From Aaosphaeria pasadenensis (taxonomy: Eukaryota; Ascomycota; Dothideomycetes; Pleosporales): DNA of 64,000 nucleotides. The DNA is taken from assembly GCA_022813625.1 (NCBI GenBank), contig JAKLMB010000003.1, positions 1,488,001 through 1,552,000 on the forward strand, written 5' to 3'. Positions 32,201 to 45,149 of the stretch are shown here, piece after piece; positions within the stretch are counted from its first letter, which is position 1, and each line of letters starts with the position of its first letter. The position numbers and the translations under genes are program-made. Below the pieces are notes generated by a model, which saw only the letters and a program-made list of their open reading frames with translations, did no database searches and had not been told where the DNA came from.

Positions 32201-35200
32201 TCACTACTGTCTGTATGGCAGGTCATCAGTCCAAGAGCGCGCGAATTTTTTTTTGTTGCTTCCACCCAAGTAACTACCTAGGTACTAATATTAAAACTAA
32301 ACACTTTTGGTGTCCCGAGAAAAAAAAATTACCCACGCTGGTCCCGCAATAATATGTATTCTTTTTCTTCTCGGCTGTTTTTTTTTCTCTTTTCGCTATT
32401 TACTTGTAGCTTTTGCATCCGGTTTCCTTTCTGTTCTTCGTTGTTGGTTCCTTCAATCCTTCGTTGAATGGATTTGATGTTCGTGTTGAGGTACATGTCC
32501 TTGCTACCTAGGTACTCATGTCAATGTTGCCCTTTCACATAGGTATGCCAAACAATAACAGGGAACTCATTCGTTTATCAATGATACAAAACGAAATGAG
32601 GAAATGCATCGTGCGGCGGAGTGTACATCGCTTTTGACTACGTCAGGAGCGCCGCTTTGGTGATTCCCGCGGCACGCGCTCGTCATGTCTCATGTCCTGC
32701 ATTTCGATGAAAAGAAGTAACCATGCTACGACCCTCTGGATCAATTCATTATTTTCCTTCCTTTCTCTATTCTGTCACTACAAGTGCGTGGAATCCCGTC
32801 ACGCTCTACCTTGTATTGACATTGGGACTCACGATCCATTCAATCTATTCCAACGCTACGGCTGTTCCTTTTCTACGGCAATAGTTCGTTCCCCAGATTC
32901 AATATTCAATTTGTACCGGTATATGGGTACCAGGTACCCAGGCACGTACAGTGCAATCCCATTGAAGGAGCATGACGTACGGAGTACTCTCCGTCCAGAG
33001 CAGTATGGTCCCATATCGTTGGGTTCTCATTCAATGGATAGGTATCATGTAATTGCACACGTAGAAAGCATCATGCATGGAATGATACATTCGAGTACCA
33101 ATTCAATGTACGGGGTACATCCGAGTAGAATAATGTAGCACAATGAGTAATGGAAACGGATCGATGTGTCTGCCTATTTTGTGTACGAATAATACTCCGT
33201 ATGTGTGTGTGTGTGCACAGAAAGGATGGAGATGTGGGTGTGGGTTGTAGGTGGTAGGTTACCCCTCCAATAACGAATGGGAGAGAGAGACGAGAGACCG
33301 ACCCCAATGAGCAAAAGATTTCTTGTCATCATTCTTTCAGGTCTGCCAAGAGCGGGAAAGGGCTACGGCGGGACAAACGGAATGAACGAAGGTCGTCTGC
33401 CTGCCCTTTTCCTCTTCCTCTTTCCCTTGAAATCCTTAACCAAGCCTGCCACCTGCCTGTGTACAATTCGTACGAATCTGCCCCAAATGCCCTTGCCGGC
33501 CCTTTCCGATGCGATGCCAACCCCCCAGCCATTTCTCTCGCCTTTTTTTTCTATTTTGTTTTCGATAAGGAACCGGTAGACTACCTTGTTTAGACACGGG
33601 ATGCTGTGCATTGGCCGTTCTACGAGCATTGACTTGCATCATACTACTCGTCATGTAATAAATCATATGGTGATGAACATTTCCACACCATGATTGTTAT
33701 CCGTCATTACGAGTATCATTCCTCCTCCACTGCTTCTCCCGCCTCGTTTTCTTCCGGCTATGGCTACAGCCCCGGCTCAGAATAATGCCGCCCTCCGATC
33801 ATTGGGGTCCATCCATCCGATTTGCAATTGTTGCGGCTTGTGAAACCTCTGAGCCTTGGATTATTGGACCTTGTCTTGTGACCCAACCCCACCAAGCTGG
33901 TGGTGATGAAATATTAATAGAGAAAAGAGAGAAAGAAATAGGAAACATGCTGTCATCGGCCCTACGATCAGACAACGGCCGTCAACAATGCCATACGGAC
34001 GTTTCTCTCCTTCGGCCCCTGGGAATAATGATGCCAACAATAGGCCAGCGGACCCTCGATGAAGCTTGAACAAGGCTTGGGCTGCCTGCTGCCCATACCG
34101 TATCTATGCAATAATCAATCGATCTCGACACAACAATGAGGGGCTGGGCTGTACTCCGTGTGCACTGATTTGAATCAGGCTGCCTGCGATATGCCTGACC
34201 CTTTCTTGCGTGTTTGTTCCTCGACCCATGTATGTACGGCAGCGGCACATAGCTCCTTGTACAACCTTACCGTAGCGCACCCCATTATTGTTCCTCACGT
34301 CTACACAGTACGATGTGCCTGGAACCACTTTCTTTGCCTAGTATCCTAGGCGACTGACAAACTCAATTGAGCAAAGCCATCATGTTTTTGACGACCCCTT
34401 TCAGAGCAGCTGAGAAGCCTCCGACAGGGTTCAGCGATATCGGTTCCGGGCGCGTATCGGAAATCACGTGAGTACGAGCGTTTCTCGCTCGACGGCTTTG
34501 ACGCGAAGTGCACCAATCACGGCAGCCCAATTCGTCGAATTTAAGATATATTCACAAATTAATTGCCACCGATGGAATTTCACACCAATAATGACGATTA
34601 TCAGACATGACAAGATGAGAAGCGATTCTACCATCGTGTCGCCCTTCAAATCCCAGTAAAATGGTGGTCATACGTAATGCACTTCGACTAGAGCATCTCC
34701 GCCGAGGAATTTCAACTACAGCAACACTCACCCGCGAATCAACCACATATTAGCCAGCAATACTTGGCTCAAGCATCCATTCATTCATTCATGCTGTAGC
34801 CAACACAAAGTTGCACTCGATTCGCGACCCACGTATCCGGCAAAACACAAGCACAAGACATGTCGCACTGCACCATGCCCTGCTTCATCTCGTCTCGTCT
34901 CGTCCCGGCCCGGTGCCTGCAGTCTCAATCTCGCATCTCCTAAAAATAACCATAATTACCACACTCGCTCATATACAACGAAATCACTATATATCACAAA
35001 AGACACGCTCTCTCCCTCGGAGACGCCGCGTAATCCCTCCAGACCCCATACGAACCCCATCTCAAATGCAATCACCAACCCGTCCCCATTCGCCTTCGTA
35101 TAACTCAAAAACAAGCCCCCGTCTCAACCACCATACGTACCACACACCAAATACTAACCACCAAAACCCGGAAGCAAAATCCGCAGAGTATAATATATTC

Positions 35201-36300
35201 CCATACTTTCAAATCTCAACCCCAATCTCCCTCCATCGCCCCCCGCAACAGACCACACGAAACCCTTGCCCCTCCAAAACCCCAATCTCAAAACCACATG
35301 TCTATCAATCTAACCCCCCCATGTCGAAACATCTCGAATCTCCCCTCACTTACTCATCGAGAATTGCCTCGACCCCGACCCCCAGCACTTGGCTAGAGAC
35401 CCCGGGTCCTGAAATGCCTACGTGCATTCATTCCTTCCCGCTTTGTGATTTCACCATCCCTATGTTCTAGATATATATACATAAATAGACACATGGGCAT
35501 ATCCCCATCGGATCTGCCTCCCATACGCCGAGACACTGATCTAGATTACGGGCCCCAGGATTTATATCCGCGAATGCACATCGAGCCTGAAGCGGAAATA
35601 TGTCCATATAAGCTAAAATAATATTTGAAAATGAAAAAAAATCGAAAAGGAAACTAAACTAAAATAAAACAAACAGCTACTCATCGACTAGTCATGTTGA
35701 GGAGTCGATGACCACTTACGACATCCCAACTCTACTTCGTTAGCGAAGAGCGTGGTAATGGATCGATGAATTAGATGAGGGTGTGATATAGTAACCGAAG
35801 GGGAATGTAAGCGTGGTTGTGTTTAGTCATTAGCATCAAGACGACGGCTTCGAATACGTGATATCGAGATGGTGATGGTTAGTACATATGTTTTATGGCG
35901 TGGGTTCCTTACTCTTAGACCTTCTCGTTGCGATAATCAATGATGAATGCCATTGAACTGTTGTAGAAATGACGTCGCCACTGGGGACTTTGTGGTTTTG
36001 GACGTTCTTGTATTTTTTGATTGCAGTGGTTTGGATTCCGAGCATCGATGTTCAGAGATAGGATGAAATTCTACTTTTACACTTTTGTCGATGGTAGGGG
36101 CGCGTTGATATAGTCGTGATATACATATCGTATTATTGGCGTGTATCTGAAGGTCTATCCGTTTACTTATCATATTCATACAGTTGAATTACCATGATTA
36201 TTAGACGTCGTAAGCGCAGAAAGAAATCCACCTCCAAAACACTCATTACCATTACAATCCATTGATACACACAACCTCAACTCCACCAACCCACCTAACC
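32201..36300. other. 4.1-kb gene-poor stretch
   Basis: I see no supportable gene. Many A, T and C runs, and several copies of the palindromic TACTCCGTA / GTACGGAGTAC motif (for example 32977-32987 and 33193-33201). A 219-codon frame at 34811-35470 begins with TTG and is Ser/Thr/Pro-rich low complexity. 36180-36300 should hold the 3' UTR of the transcription factor gene. Confidence 0.5.
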
Positions 36301-39013
36301 CTATCCCTCAAACCCCCCAACACCACCACCACCACCACCACCACCACCCATCTCAGCATCCCCACTCCCGCCCTCGACACCGGCGCCGATATCCCCACAC
36401 TTCATATCCCACCACGGCTCGTGCCAATTCTTCGCCATGAAGTCGCTCTCAAGCGCCCTGACGAACCCCAACGGCTCAAAGCTATCCCCCGCCCCCATCG
36501 GGAAGTCCTGCAGCAGCGGTACGCCCGGGCCGAACGGCCCCACCGTCGACGACTCGGGCGGCGGCATCTGGAACTGCAGGCCGTCGAGCGTGGACATGGG
36601 GAGGTTGAAGCCGCGGTAGGAGGTGACGGGCTGTGTTGACTGGCCCATTGGCGTGAAGGAGGAGGAGGATTGCATGTGCGGTTGTTGTTGGTGTTGAGTT
36701 GCTGGGGAGGGGGGCATGGTGGAGGCGGAGGCGGAGGAATGGGCTGGTGGGCTTTGGTAGGTAGGGCTAGGGCCGTTGCGGCGGAGGTCTTGGGTGCTGC
36801 GGGAGACGGCGTTGAGCGCGGTGATGGTGTTGGATAAGGGGTATAGGTCTGGGTGCACTTCGCAGCCGGCGCGGACGGCGACTTCGATGTTCTCGAGGAG
36901 TTGGAGGTCGGCTTCGCATTGCTCGGGGTCGGTGCAGGCGAGGATGTGCTCGTAGAGCGAGAAGACGGCGCAGAAGGGGTAGAAGCTGATGAAGTGGACG
37001 AAGATGACGCCCGCGTCGCCGAACCCGGGGGTTTGCGTGTTGAAGTAGAGAATGAGGTTGATGACTTTGCGGGCGGCGCGGAGGCCGAGTTCGTCGACGA
37101 GGGGGGTGTCGTTCTTTTGGCGGGCTCGTCGCTTCGCGCCGATTATCGTGGCGTAGATGTTCATTGTGTGGTCGGCGAACAGAAGAGCCACTGATTTGGA
37201 GTGTTTGGGGGCTTTGGATAGCGTTTCGAGGTCCCATTCGATGATGATATTCTCGAGTTTGGAGCAATATTCATCGGCAACGCGCATTGCATCTTCTGTG
37301 CCATTACTTGCCAGTGCTTTGTCTAATTCGTCGGTCATTTCTCTTGTCATGGCCGTGTATCGCACCCAGACGTTATGTAGGATCGTTTGTGTTGCACTAG
37401 GCTGCATATTCGAGGCTGTGAACAGCGAAGGAGGCTTGACTTCGTTTTTCTTGTATCTTAAAGCCGAAGGTTTGTTGTATAGGATTCGGAAAAGATCGTC
37501 TGTCTGTAGGCAATGCCAGTATAGGTACCGCGAACTGTGCTGCAAATCCTCTTCATCGACGGACTTGGGAAGACGAGCATCAAGGCGATCTACTCCTTTT
37601 GTCTTTATGAACTGGCATGCTTTGCAATGGAACTGCCACGATAATTGGTAATCGAACTGGTTGCAAGCAGTCCATGCCTAAGAAAATCGTGTCAGTGGAG
37701 ATCCATTAGAAAGAATATGGTGGTGTATGGTGCAGGTAGTATACTGAGACTTACAGTCAAGGCCGCAGTTTGGGCGTCCAAATCTGTCCCAGCCGTTGTA
37801 TTCAGCCACCCAGGAACTGCCTCCAAGCACATACAATAGGCTGCTTGAGCAAGTTCGCTGCCTGGGCCATCGATTCTGCGCAGACCGTAGTAAAGTGCGT
37901 TGTAGTATATGACCTTAATGCAAGGGTCAATATTGACATAGGAAGACATTGACGATTCTATGACGTCCGGTATTACGTTCAGTATTGCCAGGTCGATGCC
38001 GCTCGTGAAAGCTTGAGGGATTACCATCGCCTGTATGACTTCCATGAAAACTGCCAGATCATCAACAAATATCTATGTGTGGCAATCCGGTCTCGCCTAC
38101 TTTTGATACACTCTCTTGCTTTGTCTGGTGTGAGCTTCAGAGCAAGTCTCTTTGGCCTCACTTCATCTCGAATGCGTAAGTTTGCGAGGTCATCCAATGC
38201 CTTGGTGAGCGCACACATGGCTGTGTCGACAGTCAAGCTCGCTGGCGTATCAGCAGGGCTTTGGTGGCTCTGGATATTGACCTTCTCGAAGTTGCGCTTA
38301 GTGTCACTGGCGAGTCGGTGAATCCATGCTTCAGAATCTGTCAACACACTATAGTACATTAACATGACTACAACTCACAAGCCTGGCCGTTTCCTTCCAC
38401 GGTGAGTAGCACCTCAGGAGATACAGGAGATACCGAAGATCTGGATTGTATTGAAGGGTCAAGGGGAGAATCATCTTTCGGCAGTGATGTGCTTGATGCC
38501 TCCCTTTCTGATCTGCTGAGTTGCCGTTCGAGAAACTCTAGCCTTCGGTTCAAAGCCGTCACATCGTTCTTTTGCCTAAGATTCAGTAATAATATTAGTA
38601 TGGACGTAAGCTCTAACTCAAAACGACTAAAAAGGGATTCGACACAAATGAATACGAAGCCAGAGACTGTGACATATTGCTCTTCTATGTGTGGATGACA
38701 GAAGTGTGTAGGCACGTGATATCGTGTTCCGAGCGTAACCAAATTGAGAGCACAACGAGATCAGGAACTGACTGGGTTAAACGAGGCCTCTTCTTGCGCT
38801 CAATATAGATACATTCCGCTTGGGCGAGCACACATTGGTGGCAAGTACCCTCTGCTCTGTCGCACTTGATCTGATAGGACGATGTTTAGCGATCAACCAC
38901 GTGGAAGATAGGGAACAGCATGCACCTTCTTGTGCTTGCATCTTTGACACTGAGGATTTGTCAGTTAGCGACAGAAGGCAACATGAAGTTATACCAACAG
39001 CGAGTTTCATCAT
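36301..39013 (-). CDS. Zn2Cys6 transcription factor, divergent from the ABC transporter
   Basis: Seven exons on the minus strand: 39013-38999, 38949-38926, 38870-38773, 38575-38379, 38337-38101, 38050-37755 and 37677-36301; 747 residues, with every phase closing. The zinc cluster is split by an intron and reads C6-x2-C9-x6-C16-x6-C23-x2-C26-x6-C33. A coiled coil (TALNRRLEFLERQLSR) for dimer formation follows, then the fungal-specific regulatory domain with SEAWIHRL and WQFHCKACQFIKTKG. The C-terminus is Ser/Pro-rich and ends in a Gly-only run. Family role: nuclear activator or repressor binding CGG half-sites. The first junction uses a weak donor (GTTGGT at 38998); a normal GTATAA donor four bases on would break the frame, so the exact start is the least sure part. 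Divergence from the PDR transporter suggests that it regulates that gene. Confidence 0.85.
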
Positions 39014-39859
39014 GATGGCGTTGCTGGCCTAACGCATGAGGCCCGTCGTCAAGTGGGTTCACCAATTACAGGTGGGCATTCGCAGTAACGAAATGCCGAA
39101 GTTCCTCGTTTATCAAAGGGGGGTTCGCAACTCTACTTGGGGATGGACATTTGAGAATCTAGATGTATGGCAAAGGTCCGATGGAAGCCAAGGGCTGTGC
39201 TGACCGTCTAGTTCATTCTCTGACTGTTTGCTCGGATTCCTCGCGTGCGTTGTATCGAATGCCCAGTAGTTGCTGTGAAGAACTCCCGGACATTCGGATT
39301 TTCTGAATGTCCGAACATCCGGAAGTCTACGCCCTTACACCATTTGACTATCCAATCATGGCCATCATTGATCCATCGCAGGCCGCGGGCCGCGCCATTC
39401 GGACCCAAGTCCCTTTTTTCATTGGGATTCTGCGATTCATTGTGGTTTGGTATCATCATCTTGAACTGTTAAGCTTTTCGTTTCACGTATATTGCGTCGT
39501 TCCAAGACATTTAGTACGAGGCAACATTGTAGATTCCGCCCTTCATAGATCGGCCTTCGGTGCAACTTTCAACTTCCGTGTTTCGGTTTTCATCCAATTC
39601 TTCGCTCGCTTTTGCGGTGATATCGTCCGCGGGGCTTCAGGCGCGTTCAGAGATTGATAATTAGACTCTTTCCTAATATAAGATCTTTCTATTCCATGCC
39701 CCTATTGTGCATGTATCGTTTAATCTTTCCATCATAAGTATCAAACATCTCAGCTTTATCAACCTCGACTTCCTTCTGCTCATTTCATCTTCCACGACAT
39801 CAAGACATTAGTGTACGAACAGGATCAAACTTGCGTCTGCAATTAGTACCTCGTCAGTC
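39014..39859. promoter_or_regulatory. Shared divergent promoter region
   Basis: 846 bp between the start codons of the Zn2Cys6 factor and the ABC transporter. Apart from the quasi-palindrome listed separately, it has a GC-rich block GGCCGCGGGCCGCGCC (39381-39396) followed directly by another ATTCGGA half-site, and a pyrimidine-rich leader next to the transporter ATG. Confidence 0.55.
39286..39322. promoter_or_regulatory. CGG/CCG quasi-palindrome in the divergent TF-ABC promoter
   Basis: CCGGACATTCGGA (39286-39298) faces TCCGAACATCCGG (39310-39322), 11 of 13 arm positions matching as an inverted repeat, with an 11-bp spacer. A second, overlapping exact repeat is GGACATTC / GAATGTCC (39288-39295, 39305-39312). 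Such CGG-ended inverted repeats are the usual targets of Zn2Cys6 dimers. It lies 273 bp from the regulator ATG and 538 bp from the transporter ATG. Confidence 0.6.
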
Positions 39860-42800
39860 ATGTCGGCTGCGCTCAGCCTTCCTGGTCGTATCGACAAGCG
39901 GCCATCGGAACCAGATGTATCAAACGGAGAAACAAACAGAACAACAGCCGAATCCAGCACAACCGATAGCATAGAACTCAATGAGAAAGATGCAGAGCAA
40001 CAGCATGATCGGGAGATCTTAAATCTGGCGCGACGGTTCACTACGAGGTCAGAATACGATCACCACCAGTCACCCTTTACCGCAGAGAAAGGTAGTCATT
40101 TGGACCCGAACAGCGATCACTTCTCAGCAAAGGCATGGGCAAGGGCGTTTTACAATGCCAGATACAGTTCCGATCATCAAATTGCTCGCAAAGCTGGTGT
40201 CGCCTTCCGAAATCTCAATGTCTGGGGCATGGGCTCGCCAACCGATTTCCAAACCAGTGCTGGCAACGCAATACTGAAATTCCCAGCACTTTTCGGCAGG
40301 GGTCAGTCGAAGATTGATATCTTGCAGAACCTCGACGGCCTCCTGCTACCTGGAGAACAACTTTGTGTACTCGGTCCTCCTGGATCGGGTTGCTCTACCC
40401 TTCTCAAAACCATCGCTGGTGAAACCCATGGGTTCAAAGTCAGCCCGGATTCTTATCTGAACTATCATGGTATCACGCCGGAAAATATGAACTCAGCCTT
40501 CCGTGGTGAAGCTATCTACACCGCTGAGGTTGATGCTCACTTTCCACAGTTGTCCGTTGGAACTGCGTTGAAATTCGCTGCTCTAGCACGGACGCCTCAA
40601 GTTATTCCGGGAGGTGTCAGTCGCCATGAATACGCAGAGCATCTTAGAGATGTGATCATGGCAATGTTTGGCATTAGCCACACAATCAATACACGCGTAG
40701 GAAACGACCTTGTCCGTGGTGTATCTGGTGGTGAACGAAAGAGAGTGACGATCGCTGAAGCAGCGCTCAGCCATGCTGCTGTGCAATGCTGGGACAATAG
40801 CACGAGAGGTCTTGACTCGGCGAACGCTGTGGAATTCTGCAAAACACTTCGCACACAGTGCGACGTATTCTCTGCGTGTGCAGTCGTCGCCATTTATCAG
40901 GCACCTCAAGCAGCATATGATGTAAGTTCTATTGAAGGCCGTAGTGACTCAAATGACAAAGCGCTAATATGTTTCTACCCTAGTTATTCGACAAAGTTAC
41001 AGTGCTGTATGAAGGGCGTCAGATCTTTTTCGGAAGAGCAGATGCCGCGCGATCTTATTTCGAGCGTCTAGGCTTCGAATGCCCAACCTCCCAGACTACG
41101 CCCGACTTCCTCACGTCGATGACCTCACCAAGTGAACGAGTGGTCAAGCCTGGATTCGAGAATCTAGCCCCAAGAACCTCTGACGACTTTGCTCGCCACT
41201 GGAACGAGAGCCCCGAAAGGAAGGAACTATTAAGGCAACTTGAAGATTACGATCGTGAGAATCCTCTTAACGGAGAGGGCCAAGACAAGTTTGCCGAGTC
41301 AAGGCGGCTGGAGAAATCCAAAATTCAGCGCGAAAAGTCGCCTTTCACTCTTTCATACTGGGGTCAGGTCAAGCTATGTATGTGGCGGGAAGTGCAACGT
41401 CTACGAAATGACCCTAGGTACATATTCATCCCCTGAAATTTCACCACCTCGAACAGACTGCTGACCCTCTACTAGTGTAACACTCACAATGCTTTTTGTG
41501 AACTTTGTCGAGGCTTTGATCATTGCTAGTATCTTCTTCAACCTACCGGACAATACATCATCCTTTTTCAAGAGAGGAGCTGTCTTATTCATGATGGTCC
41601 TCCTCAACGGATTCGGTTCCATGATGGAAATTATGTCTTTATACGAGAAGAGAACTATAGTCGAGAAGGTAATTAAACCTAGATAAGGTATTTGAGGAGA
41701 AACACTGACCATCCATCAGCACAACCGATATGCTTTGTACCATCCCAGCGCCGAAGCACTGGCTTCAATGATCGTTGATTTGCCTTACAAAATCACCAAC
41801 GCCTTCGTCGTCAACTCGACCTTGTATTTCATGTCAAATCTCCGACGCGAAGCTGGGCCATTCTTCTTCTTCATGCTGATATCTTTCACGATGACACTCT
41901 CTATGAGCATGTTCTTCCGATTCTTTGCATCCATTACGAAGACCATCGAGCAGGCACTTGCACCAAGTGGTGGGTTCTTCTCCAAATTGCTTTACGTACT
42001 GCAGGCTTCTAACGCAATTCAGGAATCATTCTTCTCGGTCTCGTCCTTTACACCGGGTTTGCCATTCCAATTCCATACATGCGTGGCTGGGCGTCATGGA
42101 TGCGATGGATCAATCCCATTGCATATGGATTCGAAAGCGTGGTAGTGAACGAATTCGAAGGGCGTGATTTTCCATGCACTGCCTTCGTACCGTCTGGTGG
42201 CCCTTACGATAATGTCGCTCCTGATCAGAGAGCATGCGCCGTTCCTGGAGCTGTGCCAGGCCTCAACAGTGTCAATGGCCCTACCTATGTCCGAACAGCC
42301 TACCAATACGAATGGTCGCATCGCTGGCGAAACTTCGGAATCATCGTTGCATTCGTCATCGCTCTGTGCGCTCTGCATCTAATCATGACAGAACTCGTCG
42401 CCTCGCAGAGATCCAAGGGCGAAGTCTTGGTGTTCCGACGTGGTAAGATGCAGCGAGCGAAGGCGAAGCGTCAGAATGCAGACGAAGAAACAGGAGGCGG
42501 TCCAGTCGTCGAGGCAGAGAAGCATGATGGAAGCAGCGGTTCAGGTTTCCAAGTCGAAAAGCAAAGCTCGATATTCCACTGGGAGAACGTCTGTTATGAA
42601 GTCAAGATCAAAGGCGAACCGCGCACTATTCTTGATCATGTCGACGGCTGGGTCAAACCTGGCACATTGACGGCCTTGATGGTACGTGTAGTGTCTTGTA
42701 TCGCTTGGTGAAAGTGAAGTGCTAACATATCGGACAGGGTGTCTCTGGTGCGGGCAAAACCACTTTACTCGATGTGCTTGCGAGCAGAACCACAATGGGT

Positions 42801-44785
42801 GTTATCACTGGTAATATGTTTGTCGATGGGCGAGAACTCGACGATTCTTTTCAACGACAGACAGGATATTGCATGCAACGTAGGTCAACTCAGAACTGAT
42901 TTCTTTTTAACTATACTAACTATGATGATATAGAGGATATACATCTTTCTACCTCAACTGTGCGCGAGGCTTTGGAGTTCAGTGCGATCTTGCGACAACC
43001 GCCAGAGTACTCCCACCAAGAAAAGCTCGCATACGTTGATCAAGTCATTAGCCTGCTGAACATGGACGAATACGCCGACGCTGTCGTTGGTATCCCTGGC
43101 TCTGGTCTAAATGTTGAACAGCGTAAACGTATGTTTACCCACCATAACCTAAGAAATTGGTTCTAATCTCCTATCCCAGGTCTCACAATCGGCGTGGAAC
43201 TTGCAGCACGCCCGAAACTGCTCCTGTTTCTCGATGAACCTACCTCCGGACTCGACAGTCAGACCTCATGGTCTATCTGCGACTTGATGGAGAAGCTCAC
43301 ACGTAACGGCCAAGCCATTCTCTGTACGATCCACCAACCGTCTGCGATGCTCTTCCAACGGTTTGACCGGTTATTGCTACTTGCCAAAGGTGGACGAACC
43401 GTCTACTTCGGCGAGATCGGACGTGATTCCCAGATTCTTATGGACTACTTCGTGAGGAACGGAGGACCTGCCTGCCCAGATGGTGCAAACCCCGCCGAAC
43501 ACATGTTGAATGTTATCGGCGCGGCCCCCGGAGCGCACACTGACATCGACTGGCCCACCGTATGGCGAAGCAGCAATGAATATCAATCAGTTCAGACCGA
43601 GCTTGGCCGCCTTCGAGATTTGGCGAATCAACCTTCCCCTGTTGCTGATTCGGATGCCTCCAAGTACCAGGAATTTGCCGCGCCGTTCTTAACCCAGCTT
43701 ACTACTGTGGGAATGCGTGTCTTCCAGCAATACTGGAGAACGCCATCTTACATCTATTCCAGACTTCTTCTGTGTGTTGGATCATCGATCTTCATCGGCT
43801 TTTCGTTCTTCGACGGTACTAATACGCAGCAAGGACTCCAGAATCAGAGTACGTTTGATCCACCCCCTTTACATATATATGTTTTCTAACAACTCACTAG
43901 TGTTTGGCGTCTTCATTTTCCTTTTCGTTACTATCCAGATGCTTTACCAAGTCCTACCTATGTTCACAGTCCAGAGAAGCCAGTACGAAGCAAGAGAGAG
44001 GCAGTCCAAGACCTACGCCTGGCCAACCTTCGTCATGTCGAATATCTTCGTCGAGATGGTTCTCAATACAGTAAGCCCAAATACCCATCAAACCCAGCCT
44101 CCTTCTTGCAACTAACCCATTATCCCAGTTCGTCACCGTCCTCTGCTTCTTCGTCTGGTACTACCCCATCGGCCTCTGGCGCAACGCGGAGCCCACAGAC
44201 GCAGTCGCCATCCGCGGCTTCCTCACCTTCATGATCCTCTGGGCGACCTTCCTCTTCGCTTCCACTCTCGCCCACATGCTGATCGCAGGAGCCCCCAACG
44301 AGGAAATCGCCTCCGCCTTCGCCACCCTCCTCAGCATCATGCTCTACGCCTTCTGCGGCATCCTCGCCGGCCCCAACGACCTCCCCGGCTTCTGGATCTT
44401 CATGTACCGCGTGAATCCCTACACCTACCTCGTCTCCAGCCTTCTCTCCACCACCCTCGGCCGCGCCCCCGCTCACTGCGCCGACAACGAGTTCCAGCGC
44501 TTCTTCCCGCCGAGCGGCCAGTCTTGCGGGGAGTACCTGCAGCCGTACATGGACGTCGCGGGAGGGTATCTCCGTGACGGACAGACGGCGAATGGGACCG
44601 AGGAGTGCCATTTCTGCCAGATTGACAACACGGATATGTTCTTGAGTCGCATCAATGCGAATTTCGAGAACAGATGGAGGGACTTCGGGTTGCTGTGGGT
44701 GTATGTGGTGTTTAACATCGCGGGGGCTATGTTCCTCTACTGGTTGGTGCGTGTGCCGAAGGGGAAGAAGAGGAGTAAGGCGTAG
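39860..44785 (+). CDS. Full-size PDR-type ABC transporter (ABCG, pleiotropic drug resistance)
   Basis: Ten exons: 39860-40921, 40984-41417, 41476-41668, 41720-41969, 42023-42681, 42738-42879, 42934-43128, 43180-43848, 43901-44070 and 44129-44785; 1476 residues. Layout is NBD-TMD-NBD-TMD. NBD1 near residue 172 has GPPGSGCST, with the Walker A Lys replaced by Cys as in all PDR proteins, signature VSGGERKR and WDNSTRGLDSANA. NBD2 near residue 867 has a canonical GVSGAGKTT, a degenerate signature LNVEQRKR and LFLDEPTSGLDSQTS. Each TMD has about six helices; family landmarks include KHNRYALYHPSAEA-type and YMRGWASWMRWINP sequences. The family exports drugs, azoles, plant defence compounds and lipids across the plasma membrane using ATP. 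It is divergent from a Zn2Cys6 regulator. The individual substrate is unknown. All introns are 51-62 nt. Confidence 0.95.
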
Positions 44786-45149
44786 ATGTGGAGGTGGTAT
44801 GTGTGGAGGTTTGTTTGAGCAGATGCAAAGGTTGTATCGTTTTCCGGTGAATTCTAATTAGACACGGGCGGATATCTCTAGATCTTCTTGTTGTTTCTTC
44901 CTTGTCAGCATTGCATTGGGGGTAGACACTCATTGTCTCATCACTATTAGATATCTTTTCGTTGCGTCACTGTATATATACATATTAATCACGGCAGGCA
45001 CTGTTTTCTTTGTAACACGGTAGCTTATCATAAATCTAATTCGATTCAATTCGATTCATCCGAACATGTCTTGGTCTTCGTCTATGCATGGTATCAAAAG
45101 ACTACGAATCCCCCTTCGCTGACGATGCAAAGTAAACCATCAAACTCCT
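44786..45149. other. Intergenic between convergent ABC transporter and old yellow enzyme genes
   Basis: 364 bp with both 3' UTRs. A short AATTCGATTC direct repeat is present near 45040-45058. No gene. Confidence 0.5.

Noticed and set aside
34811..35470. 219-codon plus-strand frame
   Set aside because: It begins with TTG, is low-complexity Ser/Thr/Pro/His, has no domain and sits in C-rich simple sequence.
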